Below are positions 15,859-24,773 of a stretch of 64,000 nucleotides of DNA, one piece after another. This DNA is from JAAELZ01 sp965223465 (GTDB lineage Bacteria > Pseudomonadota > Gammaproteobacteria > Arenicellales > Poriferihabitantaceae), in the NCBI GenBank assembly GCA_965223465.1, contig OZ245025.1:1674001-1738000 (forward strand), read 5' to 3'. The first letter of the stretch is position 1. Each line of letters begins with the position of its first letter. A program made the position numbers and the translations under genes. The notes below the pieces were generated by a model, which was not told the origin of the DNA, did not search any database, and saw only the letters and a list, made by a program, of their open reading frames with translations.

Positions 15859-16551
15859 CTAACCCTCCCCAGCGTAAGCCAACACTCGCACCCAACCCTT
15901 GCGCGTAAAATTAATCCGATAGCGAGCTTCGGTAATCGGTGCATATAACATGGTGTCAAACCCCCCTGCGCGTAAGATACTCTCTCCATCACTGGTGGCG
16001 ATTGCCTGATCCAGTTTGTCATCCTGGGTATGTACAAGAACGTAGCGCGCGTTGGCTAAATCTCCTGAAATCCGTACTGAAGCGCGGATATGATTGCGCC
16101 CATAAAAAGGCGTTTGCAAGGTGTAGGGCAAGGCATCAAAGGTTCGAATGTGTTTTTTATCCCCGTCCAGAAAGGTCAGCACGGGAAAAAACAGCGTGCC
16201 GCGCATATCTTCCGCGCTGCGCACCACCTCACTTTCTAATTGTAATATATAGGGCCTATCAATAGTTGGTAGCATCAAGGCCTCATAGCGGCTATAGCCC
16301 CCTTCAAATTTGAAACCTGGGTCTTCGCCATCGACCAACAAGCGCACTTTCTTGCCCACTGGCAAGGCCTTGAATGTCATCTGCTCAAACGATTGACAAC
16401 AATCACCTGGCGGGCTCACCACATAATGTGGGCTATGGCCAATACCCGTACATGCGCCTAGCACAAGAATGCCCAATAACAAAGCCAGTCGCTTAATGGC
16501 GTATGATATAGAGTACTTTTGATGCATCAGAATTTTGAAATTTGAAAACAC
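15859..16551 (-). CDS. MalM-like lipoprotein
   Basis: A 230-residue exported lipoprotein: signal sequence with lipobox LVLGAC (Cys about 34), then a beta-rich domain beginning CCQSFEQMTFKALPVGKKV. This resembles the MalM (maltose operon periplasmic protein) family in its order of segments (LPVGKKV..., FPVLTFLDGDKKHIRTF, RYVLVHTQDD). No maltose genes are nearby, so a sugar role is not supported. A second ATG at residue 9 is an equally good start. It lies 44 bases downstream of the isomerase gene and may share the soxB transcript. Confidence 0.65.
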   Translation of the reverse strand: MFSNFKILMHQKYSISYAIKRLALLLGILVLGACTGIGHSPHYVVSPPGDCCQSFEQMTFKALPVGKKVRLLVDGEDPGFKFEGGYSRYEALMLPTIDRPYILQLESEVVRSAEDMRGTLFFPVLTFLDGDKKHIRTFDALPYTLQTPFYGRNHIRASVRISGDLANARYVLVHTQDDKLDQAIATSDGESILRAGGFDTMLYAPITEARYRINFTRKGWVRVLAYAGEG

Positions 16552-16595
16552 TTAGTCTAGCAGATAGACAACAAAACTTGCTGAATAATAACGGT

Positions 16596-17213
16596 TTAGA
16601 AGCCCCCGCTTTGCAGCCATTTATCCAACATCGACATGCGATCTACGCCCCAAAACATCTCACCATCTACAATAAAAGTTGGCGCACCAAATACACCGCG
16701 CTCTATTGCTTCATCGACCACTGCCTTAAAGTGTGCCTTCACTTCCGCGGAATTAACGATTTCGTCAACCTCTTTGTCGGCCACACCATAAGGGGCGATC
16801 AATTCACTTAAAACCCTGTTGCTGGTGATATTCTGACGATCAACAAAATATGCTTGAAACACCGCTTTGGCAAACTCGATCGCGGCCTGTTGGTTACCAT
16901 CACGCGTTTCTAAAAAATAAAATAGGCGGCTCGGTTTAACCGTCAAAACCGGAAATTTAACTGGAAAGTTAATCGGCTGTTCGAGCAGGCGCGCGTAACG
17001 CTGGACGTCATTCAGGCTGTATTCCCACACCAGGGGATGTTGCACCAGCGCCTTACGACCGGTGACCTTAAAAGTTGCACCGATGAGAAATGGGCGCCAG
17101 ATTACCGTGCGCTGGTGGCGTGCTGCCAATGCATCTATTTGAGTTGCCGCTAAATAGGTATACGGAGAGGTAAAATCAAGATAAAACTCAATATCGCTAT
17201 TTGAACCCGCCAT
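16596..17213 (-). CDS. DsbA-family 2-hydroxychromene-2-carboxylate isomerase-like protein
   Basis: A 205-residue cytoplasmic protein of the thioredoxin-fold DsbA/GST-kappa family. The N-terminal LDFTSPYTYLAA places Ser at the active-site position, as in 2-hydroxychromene-2-carboxylate isomerase (NahD), which uses glutathione. The WRPFLIGATFK strand, the helical insert and the C-terminal RGVFGAPTFIVDGEMFWGVDR with cis-Pro are all typical. It lies 17 bases after the soxB gene on the same strand. NahD-like proteins occur widely outside naphthalene degradation, so the substrate is unknown; the position next to soxB suggests glutathione- or sulfur-linked chemistry but this is inference. Confidence 0.82.
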   Translation of the reverse strand: MAGSNSDIEFYLDFTSPYTYLAATQIDALAARHQRTVIWRPFLIGATFKVTGRKALVQHPLVWEYSLNDVQRYARLLEQPINFPVKFPVLTVKPSRLFYFLETRDGNQQAAIEFAKAVFQAYFVDRQNITSNRVLSELIAPYGVADKEVDEIVNSAEVKAHFKAVVDEAIERGVFGAPTFIVDGEMFWGVDRMSMLDKWLQSGGF

Positions 17214-17230
17214 TTGTATTCACCTACCAG

Positions 17231-19144
17231 CTAGGCGGTCTCACCCATATAATCTGCCAGCCCAGGGTTATCACTCACCCCTACTAATTTGGGTGTATTA
17301 ATCTTCTCCAGGTTAAGCACATTGTTTTCATCGCGCACCGCCAGGATATAATCGCGCACGATATCCCAGATCAAACGCCCTTCCGGTGCCGCGCCTACGG
17401 TGGCCCAACCAGAGACCTGATACTCTTTTTCCGGGTCCAGCGCTTCCCCCGTGTTGTTAAACACAAAATCACTCAAGCGGTTTTCATCTTTAGTTGGATC
17501 AATGGTGTAATCCAGCCCACCAATGCGCACCATATCACCACCCGATTGGAGATAAGGATCCTTGGTAAATAGATTATCGGCGATACCTTCGAGCATGGTA
17601 ACGATATCCGCGCCTTTCATCGGCCGCACATAAGTTTCACCGTAGGTGATTGCGCACTGGGTCATCATGTCGCCCATGGTAATCCATTCACCTTTGGGTA
17701 CGGTCGTACCCCAACGTACGCCGGCAGATAAAGACATATCCGATTTATATTCGGCGTTTAAAGCATCACACAAGACCTGGTCCCAGGTCCCCATAAAATT
17801 ACCGCGCCGATACAAAGTTGTGCCGGCAATCGCGAGCTTTTCATCCAGAATTTCCTGGTACGATTTGCCTACACGAGTAGGATTGAAATAAAACTCGCTA
17901 CGACGACTTTCTACGATATTTTCATCGTAAGTCGTGTTCATCATTTGCGCCAAATAAGCATTCATCTCTTTATCTGGCTCAAGCAGGTTTTCAAACACCG
18001 GTAGCATTTTGTACTGCATATCAATTTTGCCATCAGCGAAACCAAAATCCATCACCCCCACGAACTTTCCATGCGAGCCAGCATTCGTCACCAAACAGGT
18101 ATTCCCACTGACATTTTTCACTTCAACCGGCTTGGGCATGCCATCATGCGTATGCCCACCGAATACCGCGTTTAAGCCTGGAATGCGTTCGGCCATTTTG
18201 ATATCGACATCCATACCATTGTGCGATAGTAGGACGACTGCATCCGGGTTTTCGTTGGCATTGATATCTTCAACCAGGGCGATCATTTCATCTTCACGCA
18301 AACCAAAAGACCAATCGGGAAAGAACTCCTGCGGATTGGCGTTGGCGGTTCGTGGAAAAGCCTGCCCCACGATACAAATACGCGCGCCGTTGATTTCTTT
18401 GATGACATAAGGTTGAAATGCGTGTCCGGTGGACTCATCATACAGACCCCGGCCATCGTATTGTTCAACCAAAGCCGGGTACGCATCTTCGAATAGTGAT
18501 TCATCCTTCACTTTTACATTCTGACCGATGAAATCGCCTTTAAATAAAGCCACGTTGTTGAGGACTTCGTTTTCCTTGTAGGTGAACTCCCAGTGACCAA
18601 CCATCACGTCCAGCCCCAGAATATTAGAGGCTTCAACCATATCCACCCCACGCGTCCATAGGGCGGTCGCCGAACCCTGCCATAAATCACCACCGTCCAG
18701 CGTTAGAGTATTCTGCCTGCCACCGGCTTGCTCGCGTAACTGATCGAGCAGGGTCTTAACATGCGCAAAGCCACCCATTCGGCCGTGTTCTTTGAGCGCC
18801 TCATCATAATTCAGATAGGTGAAGGCATAGGCCTCGCGGCTATTCTCCTGCAAACCCATTTCGGCCAGCAATTTCTTGCCAACAATATGTGGCGGTCGAC
18901 CAAAGGCTTCACCCAAACCCAAGTTCACATTTGGCTCGCGAAAATAAACCGGAAACAACTGACCATGTACATCAGTAATGTGCAAAATACGCGCATCACC
19001 CTGCATCGGTAGGTTGTAGTATTCTTCTGCCGCCTGCGCAATACGATCCCGCCCCATCAAACTGGGTAAGCCGAAACCAGCTGCGCCCAAGGCAGAACCA
19101 GCCGTCAGGTATTTAATAAAATCACGGCGACTTAATTTATTCAT
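17231..19144 (-). CDS. soxB: Thiosulfohydrolase SoxB
   Basis: A 637-residue protein of the SoxB branch of the 5'-nucleotidase/metallophosphatase superfamily. SoxB hydrolyses the terminal sulfone from cysteine S-thiosulfonate on SoxYZ in the periplasm, using a di-manganese site. ATG 19144 is preferred over 19186 because it gives a canonical Tat signal (SRRDFIKYL followed by AGSALGAAGFG). Metal motifs are visible: ITDVHGQ, DGGDLWQGSA, the SoxB-specific VGHWEFTY (GNHEFDY in nucleotidases), SHNGMDVD and GGHTHDGMP. No soxXA, soxYZ or soxCD is present in the window, so it is an isolated soxB. It follows the TRAP gene dctM by about 140 bases. Confidence 0.93.
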   Translation of the reverse strand: MNKLSRRDFIKYLTAGSALGAAGFGLPSLMGRDRIAQAAEEYYNLPMQGDARILHITDVHGQLFPVYFREPNVNLGLGEAFGRPPHIVGKKLLAEMGLQENSREAYAFTYLNYDEALKEHGRMGGFAHVKTLLDQLREQAGGRQNTLTLDGGDLWQGSATALWTRGVDMVEASNILGLDVMVGHWEFTYKENEVLNNVALFKGDFIGQNVKVKDESLFEDAYPALVEQYDGRGLYDESTGHAFQPYVIKEINGARICIVGQAFPRTANANPQEFFPDWSFGLREDEMIALVEDINANENPDAVVLLSHNGMDVDIKMAERIPGLNAVFGGHTHDGMPKPVEVKNVSGNTCLVTNAGSHGKFVGVMDFGFADGKIDMQYKMLPVFENLLEPDKEMNAYLAQMMNTTYDENIVESRRSEFYFNPTRVGKSYQEILDEKLAIAGTTLYRRGNFMGTWDQVLCDALNAEYKSDMSLSAGVRWGTTVPKGEWITMGDMMTQCAITYGETYVRPMKGADIVTMLEGIADNLFTKDPYLQSGGDMVRIGGLDYTIDPTKDENRLSDFVFNNTGEALDPEKEYQVSGWATVGAAPEGRLIWDIVRDYILAVRDENNVLNLEKINTPKLVGVSDNPGLADYMGETA

Positions 19145-19281
19145 TTCGTTATTTTTTAATCTTTTATAGTGGATTGAGCGAGTCACCCAATGAAGGTGTT
19201 GTCCGCCTGAATATTAGTTTATTTGCGCTGTTGTTAGCAAATCAAATGGTTTATGGATGCCTAATCTGGAATGATTAGCCT

Positions 19282-20595
19282 TTATCCACCAGGTCGAGTA
19301 CGCATGTTTTCGGGAAGCCAGGTGGCCAAATCGGGCAAAGCGATCAGTACAAAAATCATCAGCACCATAATGCCAAACATAGGCAGTGCGGCACGCGCGA
19401 TAAAATTCATTTGATGATCGGTCATACCTTGAAGCACAAACAGATTAAACCCGATGGGTGGGGTAATTTGCGCCATCTCTATCACCACCACAATAAAAAT
19501 ACCGAACCAGATTAGATCAATCCCAGCCTGGCGAATCATCGGTTCGACCACGGCCATGGTCAACACCACCGAGGAAATACCATCCAGGAACATACCCAGC
19601 ACTATATAAAACAATAATAAAGCCATCAGCAATTCAAACTTGGATAAATCGAGTTCGGCAATAAAATTCGCCAGGCTTCTGGGTAAGCCCGTAAAACCCA
19701 TGGAAAGGGATAGGAATGCGGCACCCGCCAGGATCAGCGCGATCATGGCAGAGGTTCGCGTCGCCCCCATTAAGCTGTCAATGAAATTAGTAAAACTGAG
19801 CGAACCCTGACTACCTGCCAGGATCAATGATCCGACCACACCGAATGCGGCTGCTTCCGTTGCGGTCGCAATCCCTGTATACATTGAACCAATAACAACT
19901 GTAATCAGTATAATCACCGGTATCAGAAAACGGGAGTTTTTAATTTTTTCCGCGATAGACCTTTTGGGTTCTTTTTGTGGCGAGAATGATGAAGAGACTC
20001 TAGACATGATCGCCACATACCCCATAAACATACCGGCGAGTACGATTCCAGGTAGTACGCCTGCCATAAATAGTTTGGATATTGATTCGTTTATGGTTAC
20101 TCCGTAAACAATCAAGGTCAATGACGGAGGTATCATCAAGCCTAGCGTAGCAGCGCCTGCAAGCGTACCGATTATCATTCTCTCAGGATATTCTCGATTA
20201 CGCAGCTCGGGAATGGACATTTTACCCACGGTCGTCAGGGTAGCGGCTGACGAACCCGACACTGCCGCAAAAACCGTCGATGCAACGATGTTACAGTGAA
20301 GCAAACCCCCAGGCAGTGGTGCCATCCAGGGTGACAATCCTTTGAACATATCTTCTGACAGGCGTGTGCGATACAGAATTTCACCCATCCAGATAAATAA
20401 AGGCAGTGCGGTGAGTGTCCAAGAGGAGGAAGACGTCCAGATGGTGGTAATCATCACGTCACCAGGGGGACGCGACGTAAACAGTTCCATCCCCACAAAG
20501 GCCACGCCCATAAGGGAAAGCCCAACCCATACTCCTGAACCGAGCAGTAAAAATAGGACAAATAAAAAGATTGCGATGGGTGCTAGTTGCTCCAT
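19282..20595 (-). CDS. dctM: TRAP transporter large permease (DctM)
   Basis: A 437-residue protein with about 12 hydrophobic helices and DctM family landmarks: VFAAVSGSSAATLTTVGKMSIPEL, GTLAGAATLGLMIPPSLTLIVYG and GLDTP-free C-terminal QITPPIGFNLFVLQG. It is the channel-forming subunit of a sodium-driven tripartite ATP-independent periplasmic transporter. Together with the small subunit 10 bases upstream and the binding protein it forms a complete TRAP system for an organic acid or amino-acid-like solute. It is the last cluster gene before soxB. Confidence 0.95.
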   Translation of the reverse strand: MEQLAPIAIFLFVLFLLLGSGVWVGLSLMGVAFVGMELFTSRPPGDVMITTIWTSSSSWTLTALPLFIWMGEILYRTRLSEDMFKGLSPWMAPLPGGLLHCNIVASTVFAAVSGSSAATLTTVGKMSIPELRNREYPERMIIGTLAGAATLGLMIPPSLTLIVYGVTINESISKLFMAGVLPGIVLAGMFMGYVAIMSRVSSSFSPQKEPKRSIAEKIKNSRFLIPVIILITVVIGSMYTGIATATEAAAFGVVGSLILAGSQGSLSFTNFIDSLMGATRTSAMIALILAGAAFLSLSMGFTGLPRSLANFIAELDLSKFELLMALLLFYIVLGMFLDGISSVVLTMAVVEPMIRQAGIDLIWFGIFIVVVIEMAQITPPIGFNLFVLQGMTDHQMNFIARAALPMFGIMVLMIFVLIALPDLATWLPENMRTRPGG

Positions 20596-20605
20596 ATCTT
20601 TGCCC

Positions 20606-21157
20606 CTAGGTTACGTCAGCACTTTTAATGGCTTCGCTGGTAATATTGTGATCACCTGCAAAAATGAGCTTGAGTAAATTGTCCCAAAAGCAGATGGCGA
20701 GCAGTATGGCGCCGATCGACATGGGAAGCTGTGGAATCCACATGGGCAACGCATCCTGTCCCTGGCTAATATCATTCAATTTCCAGGACCAGTAGTTGTT
20801 TTTAATCGCATACCAGCAAAAATAAGTCGAAATAGCGGTACCAATGGCAAAACACCAAATCTCCCCAATGTAGCGAAAGCGCCCGAGGGAATGCAGTACG
20901 ATACTGACACGAATGTGCGCTCCGTGATTGAGTGCATAGGCAAAGGCAAAAAATGAGGCGGCCGCCATACAATAACCGGCATAGTCAGGCGCGCCGACAA
21001 AAACCTCGCCAGTCCATCTGGCGACCATTTGCAACAGTATTAGCACTAATATCGCTATGAGACACAGTGCGGCGAAAAAACCACCCAGGCGATACAGCGT
21101 GTCTAGCGCCCTTCTAACACGCGCATAAAATGAAGACGGTTTATTGGTGTTTTCCAT
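20606..21157 (-). CDS. dctQ: TRAP transporter small permease (DctQ)
   Basis: A 183-residue protein with four hydrophobic helices, the first at LGGFFAALCLIAILVLILLQMV; the motif ARWTGEVFVGAPDYAGY and NHGAHIRVSIVLHSL are typical of DctQ. The start at 21157 (MENTNKPSS) is chosen over 21181 because GGAGG lies four to five bases upstream. It forms the membrane complex with DctM. Confidence 0.93.
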   Translation of the reverse strand: MENTNKPSSFYARVRRALDTLYRLGGFFAALCLIAILVLILLQMVARWTGEVFVGAPDYAGYCMAAASFFAFAYALNHGAHIRVSIVLHSLGRFRYIGEIWCFAIGTAISTYFCWYAIKNNYWSWKLNDISQGQDALPMWIPQLPMSIGAILLAICFWDNLLKLIFAGDHNITSEAIKSADVT

Positions 21158-21306
21158 ATTAGCCTCCGGGCAAAAGCACAATTGGCAGCGAATGGTTGCA
21201 ACTATGCGTTCAATTTAATTTTCTATCTGATGTAAAAATTACTTGTGAGCCGACGAGACACCCCGAATAAGTTGTCACTCAGGGTATTCGTCAACACGAG
21301 TAGTAA

Positions 21307-22287
21307 TTACTGCATAGCCTGAAAGTTATCAACAATCGTCTTGCCAACATCGCCAGCTTGCTCTAGCCATTCAGCCGTCATGGTTTCACCGATTTCTTTA
21401 AGCTCGGCAACCAATGCATCACTCGCTGGGCCAACCTGCATACCGCCTTCTGCCAGCCCCGCGAGGGTAAAACCAGTATACTCCTTGGCACGCCAAGTTC
21501 CGGCATATTCCGCCAATTCAGCACAGCCTCGAATAATGTTTTTATTGGCATCACTGACTTTTTCCCAGATACCTTTATTGACCATGACCGTATTGCGCGG
21601 TAGCCAGGCATCGACCTCATAAAAGTGGGTCAAACTTTCCCATACTTTACGGTCATATCCGGTTGAGCCAGATGAAATCATCGATTCCGCCACCCCGGTG
21701 GCAAACGCCTGCGAGATTTCAGCGGCTTCAATTTGTACCGGTAACATGCCGGTTAGTTCGGCGAGTCTTGCCGTGGCGTTATTGTAGGAACGGAATTTAA
21801 TGCCCTTCATATCAGCAACAGAATTCACTTCCTTTTTAAAGTACAGCCCTTGTGGTGGCCAAGGTACCGAATAAAGCATCACCAGCCCTTGCTCATTGAG
21901 GACTTTGCCCAACTCAGGTTTAGCAGCTTCCCATAGTTTTGCAGCATCGTCAAACGAGGTGGCCAGAAACGGGACTGAATCAAACGCGAATACCGCATTT
22001 TCGTTTTGGTGCCCCGAAAGCAATCTTTCGCCAATGGGTGCCTGCCCGGTTTGAACCGCGCGCTTGATCTCCGCGCCTTTGAACAACGAACCAGATGCAT
22101 GGGTCACAATTTCTATGTCACTCCCCGTACCTGTGGTCACGCACTTGGCGAATTCAGCGCCGGTTGCAGAATGAAAGTTGGTCGCAGCGTAGGCCATGGG
22201 CATATCCCACTTTTCTCCCGCGACCGCTGCACCGGTAGAAATCGCCGTAGCGATGGTTGCTATTAGGGTATTTTTAATTATGTTCAT
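21307..22287 (-). CDS. dctP: TRAP transporter substrate-binding protein (DctP)
   Basis: A 326-residue periplasmic binding protein. ATG 22287 is chosen: AGAGGAGA lies upstream and the protein then begins with a regular signal peptide (MNIIKNTLIATIATAISTG...AVAG). The mature part shows DctP landmarks, GLYFKKEVNSVADMKGIKFRS and ISSGSTGYDRKVWESLTHFYEV; the conserved Arg of KFRSYN usually salt-bridges a carboxylate ligand. It therefore probably captures a carboxylated solute, in this context perhaps an unusual amino acid. A 125-base gap separates it from dctQ. Confidence 0.94.
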   Translation of the reverse strand: MNIIKNTLIATIATAISTGAAVAGEKWDMPMAYAATNFHSATGAEFAKCVTTGTGSDIEIVTHASGSLFKGAEIKRAVQTGQAPIGERLLSGHQNENAVFAFDSVPFLATSFDDAAKLWEAAKPELGKVLNEQGLVMLYSVPWPPQGLYFKKEVNSVADMKGIKFRSYNNATARLAELTGMLPVQIEAAEISQAFATGVAESMISSGSTGYDRKVWESLTHFYEVDAWLPRNTVMVNKGIWEKVSDANKNIIRGCAELAEYAGTWRAKEYTGFTLAGLAEGGMQVGPASDALVAELKEIGETMTAEWLEQAGDVGKTIVDNFQAMQ

Positions 22288-22368
22288 ATTTTTCTCCTCT
22301 GCCTCACAATATATAAATGCGCCAGTTGTGTGGTGTGGCAGCACAACAGCTGGGCCAGCGTGGCTAAT

Positions 22369-23619
22369 TCATGTTGTAAATCGCATCACGTTATAGGGTT
22401 TCATGTTTATACTACTTTGTTGTCCAGAAATCATCTCTGCAATTAAACGACCAGTTTTAGGGCCAGCAGTTAGGCCAATGTGATGGTGACCAAATGCCGC
22501 GTAAATACCGGGATGATTCTCTACGGGGCCGATAAATGGGATTGAGTCGGAAGGCGCTGGTCGATGCCCCATCCACTCTGCAACATGGTCGTACGTTAAC
22601 CCAGGCATCGCCTCCCCGATTTGTCTTTTCAATAACTCGATGGGTGCCTTGCTTTGTGGTGTGTCCAGGCCACCGAATTCAACGATACCCGCACACCGAA
22701 TTCGCCCCTGCATAGGGGTCACAACAAACTTACCTGAAGTGAGCATATAAGGCACTTTGGGCATCACCGAGGGATTTATTAATTCGATGTGATAACCGCG
22801 TTCGGTTTCCATCGACACCTTAACGCCCAGTTTTTCTGCCAAAGACTTTGACCACACACCAGCGGCCAATACCACGGCATCACACTCGATAGGGCCTTGC
22901 GTGGTCCGCACTGAATGCGCCGCCGTTCCTGTTTGTGTCGTAATATCGGTGACTTCCGCGACCTTGCACTCACCCCCTTCGCTCTCGACATGTTTCACCA
23001 AATCGGCAACATATTGCGCCGGGTCCAAGAGATGTCCGTGATTAGCAAACCTTAGTGCAAAATGCCGGGTTCCTTCAAATGCAGGCTCATAGTCATGGAA
23101 AGCCTTACCCTCCAGCTCATCCCATTGAAAGCCCATTTCCCGGCGCATCGACCAACCGTAAGCATCTTTTTTGAAAGCTTCTTTGTTCTGATAGACAAAT
23201 ACATAATCCGAAGGCACCAGCCATTTATCAGCAGCGGTTCCGTCGCTCAAAGCCTGGTGTTGTTCTAGGCTGTCATGCAGTAGTTCAGTCAGTGCTTGTA
23301 TGGTTTGTAACGTGTCTCGTTTATTAGCATGGCGTAAATAACGTAACAGCCAGGGAAGCATTTTCGGCAGATAGTGCCAACGCAGAAAAAGCGGGCTGTC
23401 TGAATCAAGCAACATACCCGGTGCGTTTTTAATAATACCGGGCGCATTGACCGGCACCACGCCACATGAGGCCAACACACCCCCATTACCGCTGGAGGTG
23501 CCCGCCGCCGGACCTTCTTTATCAATTAATATGACCTTGTGCCCCATCCTTTGCAACCACAGAGCAGCGGATACGCCTACGATGCCCATTCCGATGATTG
23601 CAACTGTCTGCTTGCTCAT
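22369..23619 (-). CDS. D-amino-acid dehydrogenase-like FAD oxidoreductase (DadA/DAO family)
   Basis: A 416-residue flavoprotein of the DAO superfamily. It has the N-terminal FAD-binding VAIIGMGIVGVSAALWLQR, the TSSGNGGVLA loop, the VLAAGVWSK motif and the C-terminal dinucleotide segment of the GIYAAFGHHHIGLTAGP type, as in DadA. Such enzymes oxidise D- or N-substituted amino acids to the 2-oxo acid, passing electrons to the respiratory chain. The start at 23619 is one base beyond the previous gene's stop, implying co-translation with the enolase-superfamily gene. In this cluster it is the likely oxidative step after an epimerase or isomerase. Confidence 0.87.
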   Translation of the reverse strand: MSKQTVAIIGMGIVGVSAALWLQRMGHKVILIDKEGPAAGTSSGNGGVLASCGVVPVNAPGIIKNAPGMLLDSDSPLFLRWHYLPKMLPWLLRYLRHANKRDTLQTIQALTELLHDSLEQHQALSDGTAADKWLVPSDYVFVYQNKEAFKKDAYGWSMRREMGFQWDELEGKAFHDYEPAFEGTRHFALRFANHGHLLDPAQYVADLVKHVESEGGECKVAEVTDITTQTGTAAHSVRTTQGPIECDAVVLAAGVWSKSLAEKLGVKVSMETERGYHIELINPSVMPKVPYMLTSGKFVVTPMQGRIRCAGIVEFGGLDTPQSKAPIELLKRQIGEAMPGLTYDHVAEWMGHRPAPSDSIPFIGPVENHPGIYAAFGHHHIGLTAGPKTGRLIAEMISGQQSSINMKPYNVMRFTT

Positions 23620-23620
23620 T

Positions 23621-24763
23621 TCAGTGATTCCCAGTGGCATGGTTGAGGGAGTATTTTTCCAGCCTGTCCGAATCTACGCTGATGCCCAGGCCCGGCGTGT
23701 CCGGCACCTGAACTTTACCACTAATAATCGGAAAAGGCTCAGCAAGTAAATCTTCCAATAAATAATACGTCGCGTGGTAGAACTCACAGCCCAATGAAAT
23801 ATTAGGGCTGACCGCGATCATATGCACACCCGCCAAGTGCGCGATACCGGTTTCAAACATATCTCCACCGTACGCCGGAAGCTTATGCTCCGCGGCCATG
23901 CGAGCAACTTCAATACCACGCTTCAACCCACCCGATTTCATGATCTTGACTGACACGCCATCGCATATCCCTTCATTAATGGCGCGCTGCATGTCTTCTG
24001 GGCCAAACACGCTTTCATCAGCAAGTAACGGCGCAGACGTTGCCTTTCTAAGGCGGGCCATCATTTCAAAATCGTGGGCGACAACGGGCTGTTCGATAAA
24101 AGAAGGGTTAAACTGGTCGATTTCACCTACGTAGCTTAAAGCATCTTCACGTTTGAGCCCCTGGTTGTAATCTATTCGAATGGTCAGATTGGGGTATTCT
24201 GACCGCAGCCTTTGCAGGCGAATTAAATCAAAGGCATGATCCTTGAATCCGGTTTTAATTTTGACAATATTAACCCCGTCATTTTGTAAGCGCTCCACCA
24301 GTGCGAGGTCTTGCGCAAAATCCGGGTTGGCCAGCGATACCGAAAGTGGAATCTCTTTTCGGCAGCGCTCACCCAGTAAAGCCCAAATCGGCTTGCCGGT
24401 AATTTGACCAGCGAGATCTAGCAGCGCGGTTTCCAATGCCGCTTTTGCTTCGCTGCAATGCACAACCCGGCGTTGCACGCTTTCCATGGTGTTTTCCAGA
24501 TCACCCACGCGCGAACCGACGACCATGGGCCTGAGATAACGATCCAATGCCGCGAAATTTGCTTCGGGCGTGCCGGTAAAGACTGACCAGGGCGATGCTT
24601 CACCATAGCCAACCAAGCCATCTTCAGCGATTAATCTGACGATGACAACTTCGACCTTATCCTCGACGGTACCAATACCATGATCACGACGCGAGTTAAC
24701 CGGTATGGCCAAATGCCATACATCCATCGCAACTATTTTTTGTTCAATCGAATTGATGATCAA
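23621..24763 (-). CDS. Enolase-superfamily racemase/dehydratase/cycloisomerase
   Basis: A 380-residue member of the mandelate racemase/muconate lactonizing group. The catalytic KxK is at Lys168 and Lys170 (VKIKTG). The metal ligands are Asp198 (IDYNQG), Glu224 (FIEQP) and Asp249 (LADES), and the opposite-face lysine is Lys273 (VKIMKSGG). Having acid-base lysines on both faces fits 1,1-proton transfer (racemisation or epimerisation) or syn-dehydration. The N-terminal NSRRDHGIG loop sets specificity. Close families include N-acyl amino acid racemases, hydroxyproline-betaine epimerase and cis-3-hydroxyproline dehydratase; which applies cannot be read by eye. It lies between the ThDP enzyme gene and the DadA-like gene in one operon. 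Confidence 0.85.
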   Translation of the reverse strand: MIINSIEQKIVAMDVWHLAIPVNSRRDHGIGTVEDKVEVVIVRLIAEDGLVGYGEASPWSVFTGTPEANFAALDRYLRPMVVGSRVGDLENTMESVQRRVVHCSEAKAALETALLDLAGQITGKPIWALLGERCRKEIPLSVSLANPDFAQDLALVERLQNDGVNIVKIKTGFKDHAFDLIRLQRLRSEYPNLTIRIDYNQGLKREDALSYVGEIDQFNPSFIEQPVVAHDFEMMARLRKATSAPLLADESVFGPEDMQRAINEGICDGVSVKIMKSGGLKRGIEVARMAAEHKLPAYGGDMFETGIAHLAGVHMIAVSPNISLGCEFYHATYYLLEDLLAEPFPIISGKVQVPDTPGLGISVDSDRLEKYSLNHATGNH

Positions 24764-24773
24764 TTGGCTGCAC

